A program made the translations under genes and the position numbers. From Zingiber officinale (Eukaryota; Streptophyta; Magnoliopsida; Zingiberales; Zingiberaceae), in contig NC_055991.1 in NCBI RefSeq assembly GCF_018446385.1, positions 104,779,712 through 104,843,711 on the forward strand: a stretch of 64,000 nucleotides of DNA, in the 5' to 3' direction. This document shows positions 47,936-60,129 of the stretch, piece after piece. The notes under the pieces were generated by a model that had not been told where the DNA came from, did not search any database, and was given only the letters and a program-made list of their open reading frames with translations. The stretch's first letter is position 1, and each line of letters starts with the position of its first letter.

Positions 47936-50900
47936 TCTCGCACCCCAAAGGATTCCTTGTCCAATAAACAGACAACATCTCCCCTGTAACAGTGACAAAT
48001 GGAACATGAATACAATGCACAGGGTTACTTACAAGCTATAATCAATAGCCTATATGGTTGGAACATACACAACCATGCAGTTATATACACAACCCACTCG
48101 GTTGGAACAAAATGATCACGACCATACAGTTATATAATAAACAACTCACACGGTTGTACTAAAAACATAGCAAAAAAAAGGAAAGCTCATAAACCAAAAC
48201 GACACACTGCTAGCCAACTGGGTTTTACACCACAACCATCAGAAACATTAAAAGTAGTCACAAGGATACAATGTCAAGTATATAAAAACCAAAGAAATGC
48301 AATAAAAGAATAAAGAAAAGCAAAGACCGTTCTCCGATATGACGTGGGACAGGCAGACAGGATACTCCAAGCTACTTTATAATCACTATATGCTATCTGA
48401 GGAAAAAGAGAATATACAAATACGGTGGTGAGTGCAAGTCACTCAACATATAATAGATAAGATAGTGCATGGTCTATATAAAATATGGAGATCAAAGTAT
48501 ACAGTCTCAGTAGGGAAATAAGAATATGATCATATACAACATAATCAATGCACATAACCATAACTGACATAATAAATGCACATAACCATAACTGACATAC
48601 GAATACACATACCAAATCTGGAACCAACACATACGGTATAGTGATCAATAAAGTCACTAGGGATCAACAACAGATCTGCTCGTAACACCTGAGCAATATA
48701 GACAACAGTATATACATGTACGATAATGAATATGTATGAAGCATGACAACCATATGCAACAATTATATCTCAGTCAAATGCAGCATATCATAATTACATG
48801 TAGCTAATATCTATTAGATATATATGTAAATATATCTCAAAGAGATGCATCGCGCATCATATGCATATACATGTATGTGTCACTCCTACACACCGCTCAC
48901 AACCGCCACTACATCTAAGTGACCTAACGGGCAGGGCTGTGACAACTGCTCGCTTCTCCAAGCTACCACTACATCAATGTGGCTGAGACGGGCAGGATGC
49001 AAAGTAGCTATCTAGCTACATAACAACGAGGGTCACTATCTGCATGACTCGATGCCACCACTACATAGAGTGGTCGAGCAGGCACGACAGGATAAGCTCC
49101 ACTCCATACCACCACTCCTCCCCTGAGTGGTCGAATGGTCAACTAGAAATGACTGACGACTAGCTCATACCATAAAAGAGCAATGGTCGCCAGCATGTAG
49201 TGCAATGATGAGCATGATAAGAATAATCATGATACAGAGTCCGTCATTATCAATGCAACGACTTCATCATCATAAGTACCTCTAAATCCATCTAACACCT
49301 ATATATAGGTATGGATAGATCCAACTAGTGTCTACTAAATAACAAATACAATAAGTAGCAATACCAGACACGTACATACCATACACGCATACAACCTACA
49401 ACTTAGGTATAATCAACAAGATATCTCTCACATCACAATAGATACATATGATTATCCACATAGGTATTATCGATATAATTTATTTAATAGTACTACTAGA
49501 CATATATGCACTCAACCACATAGATATAATTAACAGGAAACCTCCAATAACCACACTAGATACATGTACAAAGAACATAGATACAATCAACATGATTCTT
49601 CTAGTAGTACACATCATACACGTACGCACTCAACAATATGTAAATGCACGTTCAACATGATAACACCTATAACACATACCAAACATGTGTACGTTCAACA
49701 TCATATGCATAATCATCATGCTAACTCAGTCAACAAGACATACCCTACAATACATACTCTATATGTGTATACATAACAGAGTATAATTATTCAAAGCTAA
49801 GACTGTATATAAAATAATTAGATCATCTCAAAGGTAAAGTACAAGTATCAAGCAGGATAATAATACAAATAGATTTAAGATAAAGCAGCATAATCCATCA
49901 AATAATAACCATACACTAAGTTCAAAGAACTATATAGATGCCAAGAAAGAAATACCCGCCTTTAACTACAGATCGTGTTGGACTGTCTCCACTTTGGAAT
50001 ACTTGTCTCATATCAGTGACTTGCAATAAATCATATGATTACAACAAAATCCCCTCTTATATCAAATATCTACCTAAATTCAAATCCAATCAGGAAACCC
50101 TAATTGACTCCACCCAATCCATCCACTTCCTAAAGGTTAATCAACCTATTTTAACAATCTGATTCTAATGACATCATCAAACTAATGCTTCAATCTATCA
50201 TGTAAGCGGATCTACAAAGTTGTCCGAGATTAACTGATTTCAATTATCCCCATTCCACAATCAACCATTATTTTACTCAATCAACTCCATATAAAAATTG
50301 ATACACAAGCATACATACCCCAATACTAATTGCTCCCTTGTCAATTCACTATCGTGAATGCTTGCCATCGGAAATTGGTGGTCGAAGCAAGATAAAACTA
50401 ATGATATCCAAATCAAGCATCTTAAATTACAATCAACACATCCACATCCAAGTATCAACCAAAACACTGATCAAATAACTTCCTAAACAAGAGATTTTAC
50501 CCATGTATGTGCCAACAAATTCAATTCTTGTAGAGACCAACTTCTAGCAGCTAAGCAGCAGGTTATGCCATCAAGGTTGAAGGCAACATCGATGAGCAAA
50601 AGGAGTCGACGATCTGCTCAGGATGGTATGGAGGATGTAGAAGGCGCTCCGATGGTGGCACATGTCGGGGCCACGACTGGCGGTGGTTGTTGCTGTGGTG
50701 CTGAGCCAAGGTAGAGACGAGCAATGACGACATTAGGGCATTGACTCGAAGGAGCTCGGGAGAAGAAAAGAAAGGATCAGCATTGGTTGGTAGCTGAGGT
50801 GTCAACGGTTGGAAATTGGGAGCAGAAAGGGTCTCACGACAATAGGGAGAAAGGAAGAGAGCGACGGAGGGGCTATGCGACTTTCCCAATGGCCCATGGC

Positions 50901-51428
50901 ATCGCCTCCAGCGATGGTTGTGGCTGCTGCATCTCGGAATCGGATGACGACTAGAAAGGGGCAGCGGCATCAATTCCTCCCTTCTGGCGACTATGACATC
51001 AGGCGGTGGGTAGCGTCGTCTACGACAATCAAGTGAGAGGAAGGAGGGGCGGCGACTCGAACAGGTCGAGAAGGAGGCAGATGACGACGCCGATCGAGGC
51101 GTCGGCCATGGTGGTTGACAGCGACGAGATCGCGAGGGAGAGGGAGGGGTGAAGAGGAAATCAGGAGGAAAGGAAGAGAAACCTAGGTTTATAATTTTAT
51201 ACCTTAGGTTAATTAATTAAACTTAAGATTAAATCAATTAAAAGTTAATTTAATTCCTCAATCAACTCCCATTTAATTGATTTTCTAAACAGACTTTCTC
51301 TAAGTTTAATAAATCTATCCCCTTAAAACATATCATACGGACTCCATTTAAATCCTAAAAAAATTCTGAAAAATCTAATAAGGTTATTACTCCAATAACA
51401 ATTATTATTGAATTTGTGGTATCTTACG
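47936..51428 (-). repeat. 5' LTR of the chromovirus, 3.5 kb
   Basis: The plus-strand ends are a mutated TGTCACGCCCC (TCTCGCACCCC) and TATCTTACG. The interior shares order and phrases with the intronic solo LTR: a bead of short repeats near 48895-49150, an AT-rich middle and a GC-rich block at 50560-51150. Open frames in the GC-rich block show no family resemblance and are ignored. Confidence 0.85.
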
Positions 51429-52330
51429 TTAACAGTTTTCAAAATTCAAATTTAATCATTGAAACTTAAATGTTTCTCAAAATTTAAATTCAATTATTTT
51501 TTTCAAATGTTAAATCTAATTATTTTTTAAAACTTAATTAATGTTTTTAATTAATTTCTCAACCTAATTATTTTTTAAAATTTAATAAACTTAAGATTAA
51601 AATCAACTTAAAAGTTAAGATTAACTTAATTCCATCTTATACAAACTCAAATCTTAACATTTTTTATAACATAAAATGAGTGAGATAGAAAATTAGAAAA
51701 ATAAGTGACTATTTTAAAACTTATTTTTGCATGCTTGGACTCTATGGATGATAATTATGCCATTAATTTTACCTAATTTTAAAGTTAACTGTCTTCTCAA
51801 ACTTAAAGCACTTATTTTTAAAAAAATCATTTTTTAAGACATAAATCAAGGAGGAGAAAAAGAGCATTAAAAGTTACTATTTTTAAAAATTAAACCATTT
51901 TGAAAAAAATTGTTATCAAAAAATTAAGTGTTGTTTTCAAAAGGAAAGTGAAGGCTTTTAAAATCAAATACTTTTTCAAAACTTAAAGTCAAAGTTCTTT
52001 TTCAAAGAGATTCTTTTTAAAGTTAAGTATTTAACTAATTATTATTGAAATAAAATTCTTATTAAAGATAAGTATTTAACTAAGTATTTTTTCAAGAAAA
52101 GAAGAAAAGTTAAGTATTTTTATTCGAAAAGAAAGTTAAGTGATATGTTTTAAGGGAGCTTAAAGTAAAAATTTTTTGGAAAAAAAATTAAAAGTTAGTT
52201 TTTCAAATTTAGATATTATTTTTTTAAAGTTAACAACTTTTTTCTTTACTTAGTTTTTTTAATATATATGTCGAAGGGAAGAAATGTGTTAAAAATAAAA
52301 TAAAAAGTTTTATTTTGAAAGAGTAACATT
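51429..52330. other. Very AT-rich stretch, probably a Sirevirus 3' region
   Basis: A/T-rich sequence with repeated ttaagtattt and tttcaaaactta phrases and no open frame. It leads into a Sirevirus-like polypurine tract and LTR start. Confidence 0.45.
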
Positions 52331-52332
52331 TA

Positions 52333-52640
52333 AGGGGGAGTGGATAACATTTAAATTTATTTCTTTTTGATTTGAAAAATGTTACTCGAAAACTTACTTA
52401 TTATTTATTATTTTTTCTACATATCTTACTATTTTGAATGTTTTTACTTAACTTTAAACTATATTGTCATAAATCAAAAGAGGAGAGATTGTTTATGCTA
52501 GAAGTACTAGTTAATTAAACTTGTGTTTTGATATTGGTAAAGGTTCAAGATTAGACTTTAGAGGGTATTTTAAGTTTTACAATTTAATTTAATTTTTAAC
52601 AAAAAAAATAGCAAATAATATAGTTCTTGTTTTTTTTTTC
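52333..52640 (+). mobile_element. Sirevirus-like 3' end: polypurine tracts and truncated LTR start
   Basis: TTTAAGGGGGAGTGG near 52330 and AAAAGAGGAGAGATTG near 52474-52489 are the duplicated polypurine tracts typical of Sireviruses. They are followed by an LTR-like start (TGTTTATGCTAGAAGTACTA) that is lost after about 52640. Confidence 0.6.
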
Positions 52641-52839
52641 TGTTTCTATTTATTTAGGTTTTTTGTTTTTTATTTTTAATAAAAAATAAAAAGAAAATAT
52701 AAATATAAAAAAAAGGAAATATAAATAAAAAATATTTATTATTTTCTATTTTTGAACAACTAATTAGAAGAGAAAAAAGAAATAAAAAAAAGGGAAAAAT
52801 AGAAAGAAAAGAAAAACAAAAATAATAAAAGATACCTTG

Positions 52840-53060
52840 GTACATTTTTGAGTTTCTGCCTTTCGTTTTTTGAGTAGCGATGAAATTGGCATAGCAAGGA
52901 TCGATTTGGATCTCGTTGGATAAGGATTCAGCTACGCAATTGATGGAAATGGAGGCCGGCAGTACGTCAGCATCCTCTGGAGGAACGCAAGTGCACTGCC
53001 ACCCGCCACTACAGTCTAGAGGTAAATGTTTTCCCCTTACCACCGACGAATTTTGTGTTG
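52840..53060. other. GC-richer island of unknown origin
   Basis: Between AT-rich flanks this segment has balanced composition, and on the plus strand a short open start (MEMEAGSTSASSGGTQVHCH) before a GTAAAT donor-like site at 53021. It could be a captured exon fragment. No family is recognised. Confidence 0.2.
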
Positions 53061-53099
53061 TGCAATTATGTTGAGGGATTATCTGTTGACGCACTGGGA

Positions 53100-53860
53100 T
53101 TTTCCTTCAACTGCAATCTATTGAACTTATTTAACTACGAATTCTTTATTTTTGTTTAAATTTATCTGTATAATTGTAATCTATTTCGAGATCTTTATTT
53201 AACTATCTTTTATCATCAGATCAGTCCTCTAAATTATCTAGATTTTTACTTAACATTTATGATCTCAAGACTTTCACCTAGTATTCTCGATCCTAAGCTT
53301 TTCCGTCTGGTGTCTGTAACTCCAGAATTTTTCCCTAGTGTCCTCGACCCTAAGATTTTGTCCAACGTCCTTGGCCTACCAAGTCTTTGCCCAATCTCAC
53401 GGATCAGGACTTCGTTACTTGACCACATTTAGGATTTTTCCATATTTTGCGTAGCCTCAACTAGGACTTTCACTTTGCATAAGATCACTTAGGACTTTCC
53501 TACACACTTAGTTTAACTCGTTAGATTACAATATGGCTTAACTTTGAACATTTGCTAATATTAAAATACAGATTTGATTAGTTAGTGCTTCCAGCACCAA
53601 TAATCTTCCTCTTTTTTATTTATGATAATTTAGTTCAAAGTTAAGTAAAAATATTCAAAATAATAAAGTAAGATTCGTAGAATAAATAACAAATAACAAG
53701 TATGTTTTCAAATAACATTTTTCAAGGTAAAAAGAAATAATAAGTTTAAATGTTACTCACTCCCTCTTAAATGTTACTCTTTCTTAAAATAATTTTTTTT
53801 AACTTTATTTTTAACACATTTCTTCTCCTTTGACATGTATAAAAAAATGTCTCGCCACTA
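53100..53860 (-). mobile_element. Sirevirus-like LTR and polypurine tract, inverted copy
   Basis: On the minus strand, TTAAGAGGGAGTG near 53765 and AAAAAAGAGGAAGATTA near 53610 precede an LTR start TTGGTGCTGGAAGCACTA (about 53603). The LTR runs left with repeated gacttt/ctaggactt phrases. It matches 52333-52640 in inverted orientation with moderate divergence. Confidence 0.6.
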
Positions 53861-53999
53861 AGCAAGCGACTGAGAGAAAATTACAGCTTGTCTGTTAAGT
53901 ATAAATATGATCATTGATCGAGCGGCTAAATACAGTAAAATCAATTGAGTGGGAACGCTAAGCGGACGATTAAGTACCATTTCTGTAAAGGCACGTAGG

Positions 54000-55450
54000 A
54001 CGATGTACGTAACTTGTTGAGAAGTGGTCCTTTGGCCAATGAGTGCAAATGCCTACGATAAACATATGACCATATGGTCATTAAGCACAAGGAACCCTGC
54101 TCATAACTTGGTCATAAGGCACAAGAGTCTAGGATCTTGATTCGAATAGACGATCGTTGGACACAAGGAACTCCGCATATAACTTGGTCATAAGGCACAA
54201 GAGTCTAGGATCTTGATCTGACTGGACGATCATTGGGTACAGGGACCCCTACTTATAATTTGGTCATAAGGTGCAAGAGTTTGGGATCTTGATCCGACCG
54301 AACAGTCATTGGGCACAGGGGCCCCTGCTTATAACTTAGCCATAAGGCGTAAGAATCTGGAACTTTGATTCGACCAGATGGTCTTTGGGCATGGGAAACC
54401 CCGTTTATAACTTAGTTGTAAGGCGTAAGAGTTTGGGACTTTGATCTGACCAGACGGTCATTGGGCATGGGGAACCCCGCTTATAACTTGGCCATAAGGT
54501 GCAAGAGTATGTGACTTTGATATGATCAGACAGTCATTGGGCACGAGGCACTCCACTTATAACTTGGTTGTAAGGTACAAGAGTTTGGAAGCTTGATCCC
54601 ATTGGACGGTCGTTGGGCACCGAAAACCCTATTTATAACTTGGTTGTAAGGTGCAAGAGTTTGGGATCTTGATTTGACCAAACAGCCATTTGGCACAGGG
54701 AACCATGCTTATAACTTGGCCTTAAGGCACAAGAGTCTGGAATTGTGAACCGACCGGATGGTCATTGGAATCTCGATTATAACTTGACCCTGAGGCACAA
54801 GAGTCTGGAATCTTGATCCAACTGGACAGTTGTTGGGCACGAGGAACTCCGCTTATAACTTGACTCTAAGGTACAAGAGTTTGGAATTGTAAATCGGCCG
54901 GATAATCATTGGGTATGAGAAACTCCACTTATAACTTGGCCTTAAGGCTCAAGAGTCTAGAATTGTCAACCGACTAGATGGTCATTGGGCACAGGGAACC
55001 CCATTTATAACTTGACCCTAAGACACAAGAGTCTGGAATTGTCAATCGACAGGATGATCCTTGGGCACGAGAAACCCCGCTTATAACTTAGCCATAATGC
55101 ATAAGAGTATGGAATTATTAATCGATCGGAAGGTTGTTGGGCACGGAGAACCCCGCTTATAACTTGGTCACAAGGCACAATAGTCTGGGATTTTGATCCG
55201 GTCGGAGGCTCGTTGGGCACAGGGAACCCCGCTTATAACTTGGTTGTAAGGCGCAAGAGTCTGGGACTTTGATCTGATTAGACAGTCGTTGAGCACAAGG
55301 AACCCTGCTTATAATTTGGTTGCAAGGCGTAAGAGTGTAGGGCTTTGATCCAACCAGATGGTCATTGAACATGGGAAACTCTGCTTATAACTTAAACATA
55401 AGGCGTAAGAGTCTAGGACTTTGATCCGATAGGACGGTCATTGGGCGCAC
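54000..55450. repeat. 76-bp minisatellite, about 19 units
   Basis: Each unit carries cggtcattgggcac, ggaaccccgcttataacttgg, aaggcacaagagtctgg and ttgatccgacc. The period is 75-77 bp where measured (54381, 54457, 54532, 54609). Units diverge by perhaps 10-25% from one another. The array abuts a Sirevirus-type LTR at 55450. Confidence 0.9.
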
Positions 55451-56255
55451 TATCAATCTCCTTCAGGAGGAGAAACCTCTTACAGCGTTGAAGCACAAAA
55501 AGAAAGAAGCTAATCTAAACAGTGGAAAGCGCAACAGTGTTTTTACAATTTCTGAACTGATTCTAAACTTCTGGACCAAGGCTATATTTATAGTCTTGGT
55601 CGGGGTGTCTGGAAGGGGTTCCGGGCGCCCTGGGGGGATAAAACTTTATCCCCAACATTCAGATCCCGTTTGACGTAATCTGGTCAACAAATCAGGTTCG
55701 GGCGCCCGGAAGGGTTCCAGGCGCCTCAAAGCCAAAAGTCAACAGTGGTTGACTTTTTCATCCGGGACCTCTGCTCCGGTTCGGTTCGTCTTGGTCCGGG
55801 TCTTCTATTCCGGATCCGTTCGCTTGGGTGATCTCTGCCATCCGGAAAAGGGCTCACCCGAACCCAACTTCCGGTCTTCTCGAGTGAGCTTCCCTCCGGC
55901 TTCTCATCCCTCGGAATCGTCACGTGTTTCCTTCTCGTTCGCCGGCGTACTCATCCGCAGTCTTCGTCCCTCGGACGCACCGCGTGCCGTCCTTCTCGCT
56001 AGTTGCGTTTCTTGCTCCCCGAGCAATCTTTCACTCCGACTTTCGTCCCTCGGAATCACCGCACGCTTCCTTCTCGTCCACCGGTGTACTCTTCCGCAGC
56101 ACCTCATCCCTCGGACTGCCGTCCTTCTCGCTAGCTGCGTCTTCCGCTCGACTACCTGTACTCCTAAGCTCCTGCACACTTAGACACAAGGTTAGTAACA
56201 AAAAGGACCTAACTTAACTTGTTGATCACACCAAAATAACCTTGGGGTTCCAACA
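55450..56255 (-). repeat. Sirevirus-type LTR (minus orientation)
   Basis: On the minus strand it starts TGTTGGAACCCCAAGGTTAT (56255), has a TATA box TATAAATA at 55591-55584 and the paired gggcgccc/ggcgcc motifs near 55620-55720. The U5-side limit is unclear and may run into the minisatellite. The reading frames seen here are C/T-rich LTR sequence, not genes. Confidence 0.65.
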
Positions 56256-56269
56256 TATTTCGTAGTTGT

Positions 56270-57330
56270 TACAACGTGAATGTTAAACTATAAACTTTGA
56301 GATGTCATAACTTTTGATTTGGATTGAACCATGAAATACATAATATATCAAATCGAAGCTCGTTTATAGATCTTTGATTTGATAGATTGTGCATCTCGTG
56401 GTTCAATTTGAGTTAAAAGTTATAGTCTCTCAAAATTTACCTAGCATACACATTGTAGTAGCTACAAAACTATAGTTGTTACAACTACAAGTTTAAAAAT
56501 TTAAGATATCATGACTTTTGGTTCATGTTGAATTATAAGACGTACAATATATCAAATTGAAGCTTGTTTAAAGATATTTGATTTGATATATTATTCGTTC
56601 TATAATTCAATCTGAATCAAAAGTGATGATCTCTCAAAATTATAATTTATAATTGTAGCGATTATAATTTCGTAGCTACTGCAACATATTGTTGATCTTC
56701 AAAAGACTAGCAACAACATATTGTCGATCTTCAGAGGATCAACAATAATATGTTGTTGGTCTTCAAAAGATCAACAAGAAAGACCAGCAACAATGTATTG
56801 TTGATCTTCTGAAAGCCAGCAACACAGTATTCATTAGTGTGTTGTAACAACTACGAACATGTTGTTGATCTTCAGAGGATCAACAATAACATGTTGTTGG
56901 TCTTTAGAAGATTAGCATGAAGACTAACAACACATTGTTGTCGATTCTCTGAAGACCAATAATATGTTGTTGTTGATCTTTTGAAGTTCAGCATCGTATT
57001 ATAGCAAATACGAAATCGTAGCTGCTGCATCTATAAGTTATAATTTTGAGAGGTCATAACTTCCAATTCGAGCTGAACTATAAGACGCATAATATATCAA
57101 ATAATTGAAGATTTTTTAACAAACTTCGATTTGATATATTTTGCATTTTGTGGTTCAACCCGAACCAAAATTTATGACCTCTTAAATTTGAACTTGTAGT
57201 TGTAGCAACTACGGTTTTGTAACTGCCATAATATGTATGCTAGGTAAATTTTGAGAAACTATACTTTTTAACTCAGATTGAGCTACGAGACACATAATAT
57301 ATCAAATCAAAGATCTTTGAATGAGCTAGA
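56270..57330. repeat. Series of imperfect palindromes
   Basis: At least three modules (about 56300-56440, 56505-56650, 57045-57195) each contain ataacttttgattyrgattgaa, then a run ending atatatcaaatc, followed by its inverted copy. Between them lie shorter inverted motifs of the form acatgttgttgatcttcaga/ggatcaacaataacatgttg. No gene is present. Confidence 0.7.
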
Positions 57331-58330
57331 GATGTCCAAATTATTTCAAACAAATTGTTCTACATCCTCGGCTAACCCGCAGTAATATACTCATGCTCTC
57401 AAACACCAATAAGATACACTGTATCGAGACTAGTTTTTTTCAACTCATTTTTGACATGAGAGATGAAGTTGAAAGATGACTATAAATGGTTTGATGATGA
57501 TACTCCCTATCTGATACTACAAATGAGTTCAAGGGACTCATTTATGATGGACAAAATTAAATTTTTTATTTTTAGAATGTCCTATATTCATCAGTTGGCT
57601 TCGTCCCAAAAGTAATTGATAGACTTAGAGATGTCCAAATTACTCTAAAATAAAGTTCTATGTGCTCGGTTAAGTGTCAATAATATATACACTCATGCCC
57701 TCAAACACCAATGAGATATACTGTATTGAGTCCAATATTTTTTTCAATTCATTTTTAACAAGAGAAATGATGTCGAAATATGACTATAAATGGTATGACA
57801 ATGATACTCCCTATTTGACACCACAATTGAGTTCATGAGACTCCCCTATGATGGACAAATTAAAATTTTAATTTTTAAAATGTCCTATGTCCATCAATTG
57901 ATTTCACCCCAAAAGTGGCTAATGAACTTAGGGATGTCCAAATCATTCCAAAAAAGTTCTATGTGCTCAGCTCAATCTCAGTAATAGATCTATGTTGTCA
58001 AACACCAATGTGATAGACCATATTGAGATCTATTTTCTTCCAACTCATCCCCAACATGAGAAATAATATCAGAAGCTCATTATAAATGGTATGACGATGA
58101 TACTCACTATGTGATACCACAAATGAGTTCATTGGACTCCCTTATGTTGGATAAAATTAAATTTCTGATTTATAGAATGCCCTAGGTCTATCAGCTGATT
58201 TTGTCCTAAAAGTGACTTATGGACCTAGAGAACTCAAAATGATATAAAATCATGACTTATGTGCTCATCTAGTTCTCTCGACTATATCCATGCCCTTAAC
58301 CATCGATGTAATACATCATATTGTGAGCAA
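57330..58330. repeat. Tandem repeat of about 300 bp, 3+ units
   Basis: The phrase gatgtccaaattatt recurs near 57337, 57631 and 57934. Each time it is followed by ttctatgtgctcgg, caaacaccaatgagatayac, tataaatggtatgac and gatgatactccctat at matching spacing. The period is close to 300 bp. Confidence 0.85.
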
Positions 58331-58365
58331 CAATTTTTTTTAAACAAACAATAGAAATTCATTCC

Positions 58366-58560
58366 TTAATTTGTCAAATTCAATACCATTTTACAGAAAA
58401 GCTTGCGATTATATTGGCTAGGAAGAGCTAAGTTCTTTATATTATCTAATAAAAAATCAAGCTCTCCAGTCTTTTCAAGTTTTCTAGATGATTCCATGTA
58501 GTAAAATATCTCAAGTGGTCTTCCTTGGTATGCTGCTTACTTTAGATCCTTTCATTATCC
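58366..58560 (-). pseudogene. Unidentified coding-like fragment
   Basis: On the minus strand a continuous frame reads about AAYQGRPLEIFYYMESSRKL and continues to LDFLLDNIKNLALPSQYNRK, with a stop at 58366-58368. Residue composition looks protein-like, unlike the surrounding repeats. No start codon or family could be assigned. Confidence 0.25.
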
Positions 58561-58599
58561 TTAGTCTTTTACAAGAAGAGATAAATATTCTGTAAATAA

Positions 58600-59690
58600 C
58601 AATTAAAGAGATTCATGTTAAATCAAAAGAAAAATTAATAAAGCATACTTAATGCTATTATAATTAGAATAGAAAATAATCTCTTTGTATTATTGTTCAA
58701 ATCTAGTACAAGATTATGACGTTTCATAATATAATTTATTCCACGACCATTTCATTTCCACATTATTTTCAAAAGGTAGAATATTTGAATAGCAGCAATT
58801 AAATATAAGGATAAAAAGAACTAGAACTAAATAATTGATATATTGTTAATGAACCTTTTGCATATATTAAGAAAATCAGTCCAATCCAAGTAACTAGTTA
58901 GAAACCTAAAATTTTGGCGCAAAAATATTTGATCAAAGTGACAACAAAAAGTCTAACAAATCAATCGTTATATGAAAAAGTCTATGCTAACTTAAAACTA
59001 TATTCTTGGACAAATCAGTTAGGAGGTCATCTATACTTTTTTGTTAATTTTAAGTGAATCATAAAATAAATAATGGAAGTTATCTGCCCCTAAGAAATAT
59101 TTATAAATTCTAAATTGATTCTTTCAAAGATATAAGTCATAGTATATGATCTCAGTTTAAACAAATAAATATTACAAATCAAGATAATTTCATCTACAAT
59201 ATGGTACAAAATAAGAGAAGAATAAGCTAGTTGAAGATGTGATTTGCAATAACTAAAAGTAGTCATCAATCAATGTTAAGTAATCAGACCTGTGATACCT
59301 TTCTTGTATTTTTTTTAATATACAACAATTGGAAGGACATAATGACTTGATTATGTATAGTATATGTATGTGAAAATTTAAGCACCAATCTTTCATCACC
59401 AAAAGATATGAAATGAAAAAAAAACACAACACATATCTGACTACAAGTAGTATCTATTTCTAATACAAAATGTATAGCAAAGATTGTTAAGAGATCACCA
59501 ATCATGATCGATCATTATAAAAGTTCATTTGTCTTGATTCTTGAGCACTTTTTCTACCCTCATCAGAAGGAATGATCGAAAATTAACTAAAATAGGATAA
59601 CCCTCCACAATATCTTCATGTAATCCAAAATTCAATTAGATAAGAACATCGAAGTATTTTTTAACTCATCAAATTTAATGTGATTGCCTT
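58600..59690. other. AT-rich unassigned stretch
   Basis: No gene, LTR end or clear tandem repeat was found. It may include decayed copia sequence continuing from the gag fragment to the right. Confidence 0.4.
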
Positions 59691-59699
59691 AAACATAAA

Positions 59700-60010
59700 T
59701 TACTGATTCCACCTATCCTTCAAATCAGTCCAAATTTTAGTAGCTAACTCATCATTATTCACGCTATTGGCATGAGCAAATTCAATAGTGTTGGGAGTGC
59801 ATGATAAAACCATGTCATTACTATGAGAGAAAGTTTTATTAGTCAATGTTTGTTTCTCGATATTTCTATTGATAAAATGCATTTTTTTTTAGTGATGAGA
59901 GATATACTCATTGAACGAGTCCAAGTAATTGTCATCATTCAAATGTTTTGGGGATCCAAACAATTCCGGGATCATCTAAGTATTGAAATAGAAATGAATT
60001 AGAAATGTCA
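59700..60010 (-). pseudogene. Ty1/copia gag fragment
   Basis: On the minus strand the frame ends SNDMVLSCTPNTIEF, ANSVNNDELATKIWTDLKDR. This matches the copia gag pattern N-DMV-SW-N-I, A-SV, A-xIW-DLK-RF. Upstream, at 60000-59880, a frameshifted N-terminal part (NYLDS, EYISLITKKK) is visible. Pol was not found. Confidence 0.6.
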
Positions 60011-60129
60011 ACAACAATATTTCCTCCAACTTTTTTTGATGAAGAAGTGGAATCTATGATTTTAGATGAATACTAAAAAGGAAGGAGGAGGTATTATGGA
60101 AAAGAGAATGAGAATAGATATATGATTTG

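Larger units (their letters stand above)
42656..51428 (-). mobile_element. Tekay/Del-like chromovirus (Ty3/gypsy), decayed
   Basis: Read on the minus strand: 5' LTR 51428-47936 (3493 bp), primer site TGGTATCAGAGC (47929-47918), degenerate gag and pol, a purine tract (about 43085-43071) and a truncated 3' LTR 43070-42656. Integrase and RT segments are recognisable but full of stops. The long LTR, the primer site and the integrase phrase around HPSGTQMYRELK and EWNWEQMMIDFVVGLPRT fit chromoviruses of the Tekay/Del group. An 877-bp Harbinger-like element is inserted at 46018. The solo LTR in TIR1/AFB intron 1 is of the same family. Confidence 0.82.

Noticed and set aside
50563..51036. Open frames of 75-136 codons in a GC-rich block
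   Set aside because: They are inside the 3.5-kb chromovirus LTR, in a block also found in the intronic solo LTR (about 36000-36780), where the frames are not conserved.
52654..53094. 146-codon minus-strand frame
   Set aside because: Its second half translates poly-A/T tract into F, I, K and N; there is no family match. Only the GC-richer island was kept as a low-confidence note.
55749..56217. Overlapping frames of 91-144 codons
   Set aside because: They derive from C/T-rich Sirevirus LTR sequence with repeated ccctcgga and cttctcg motifs, and no protein domain.
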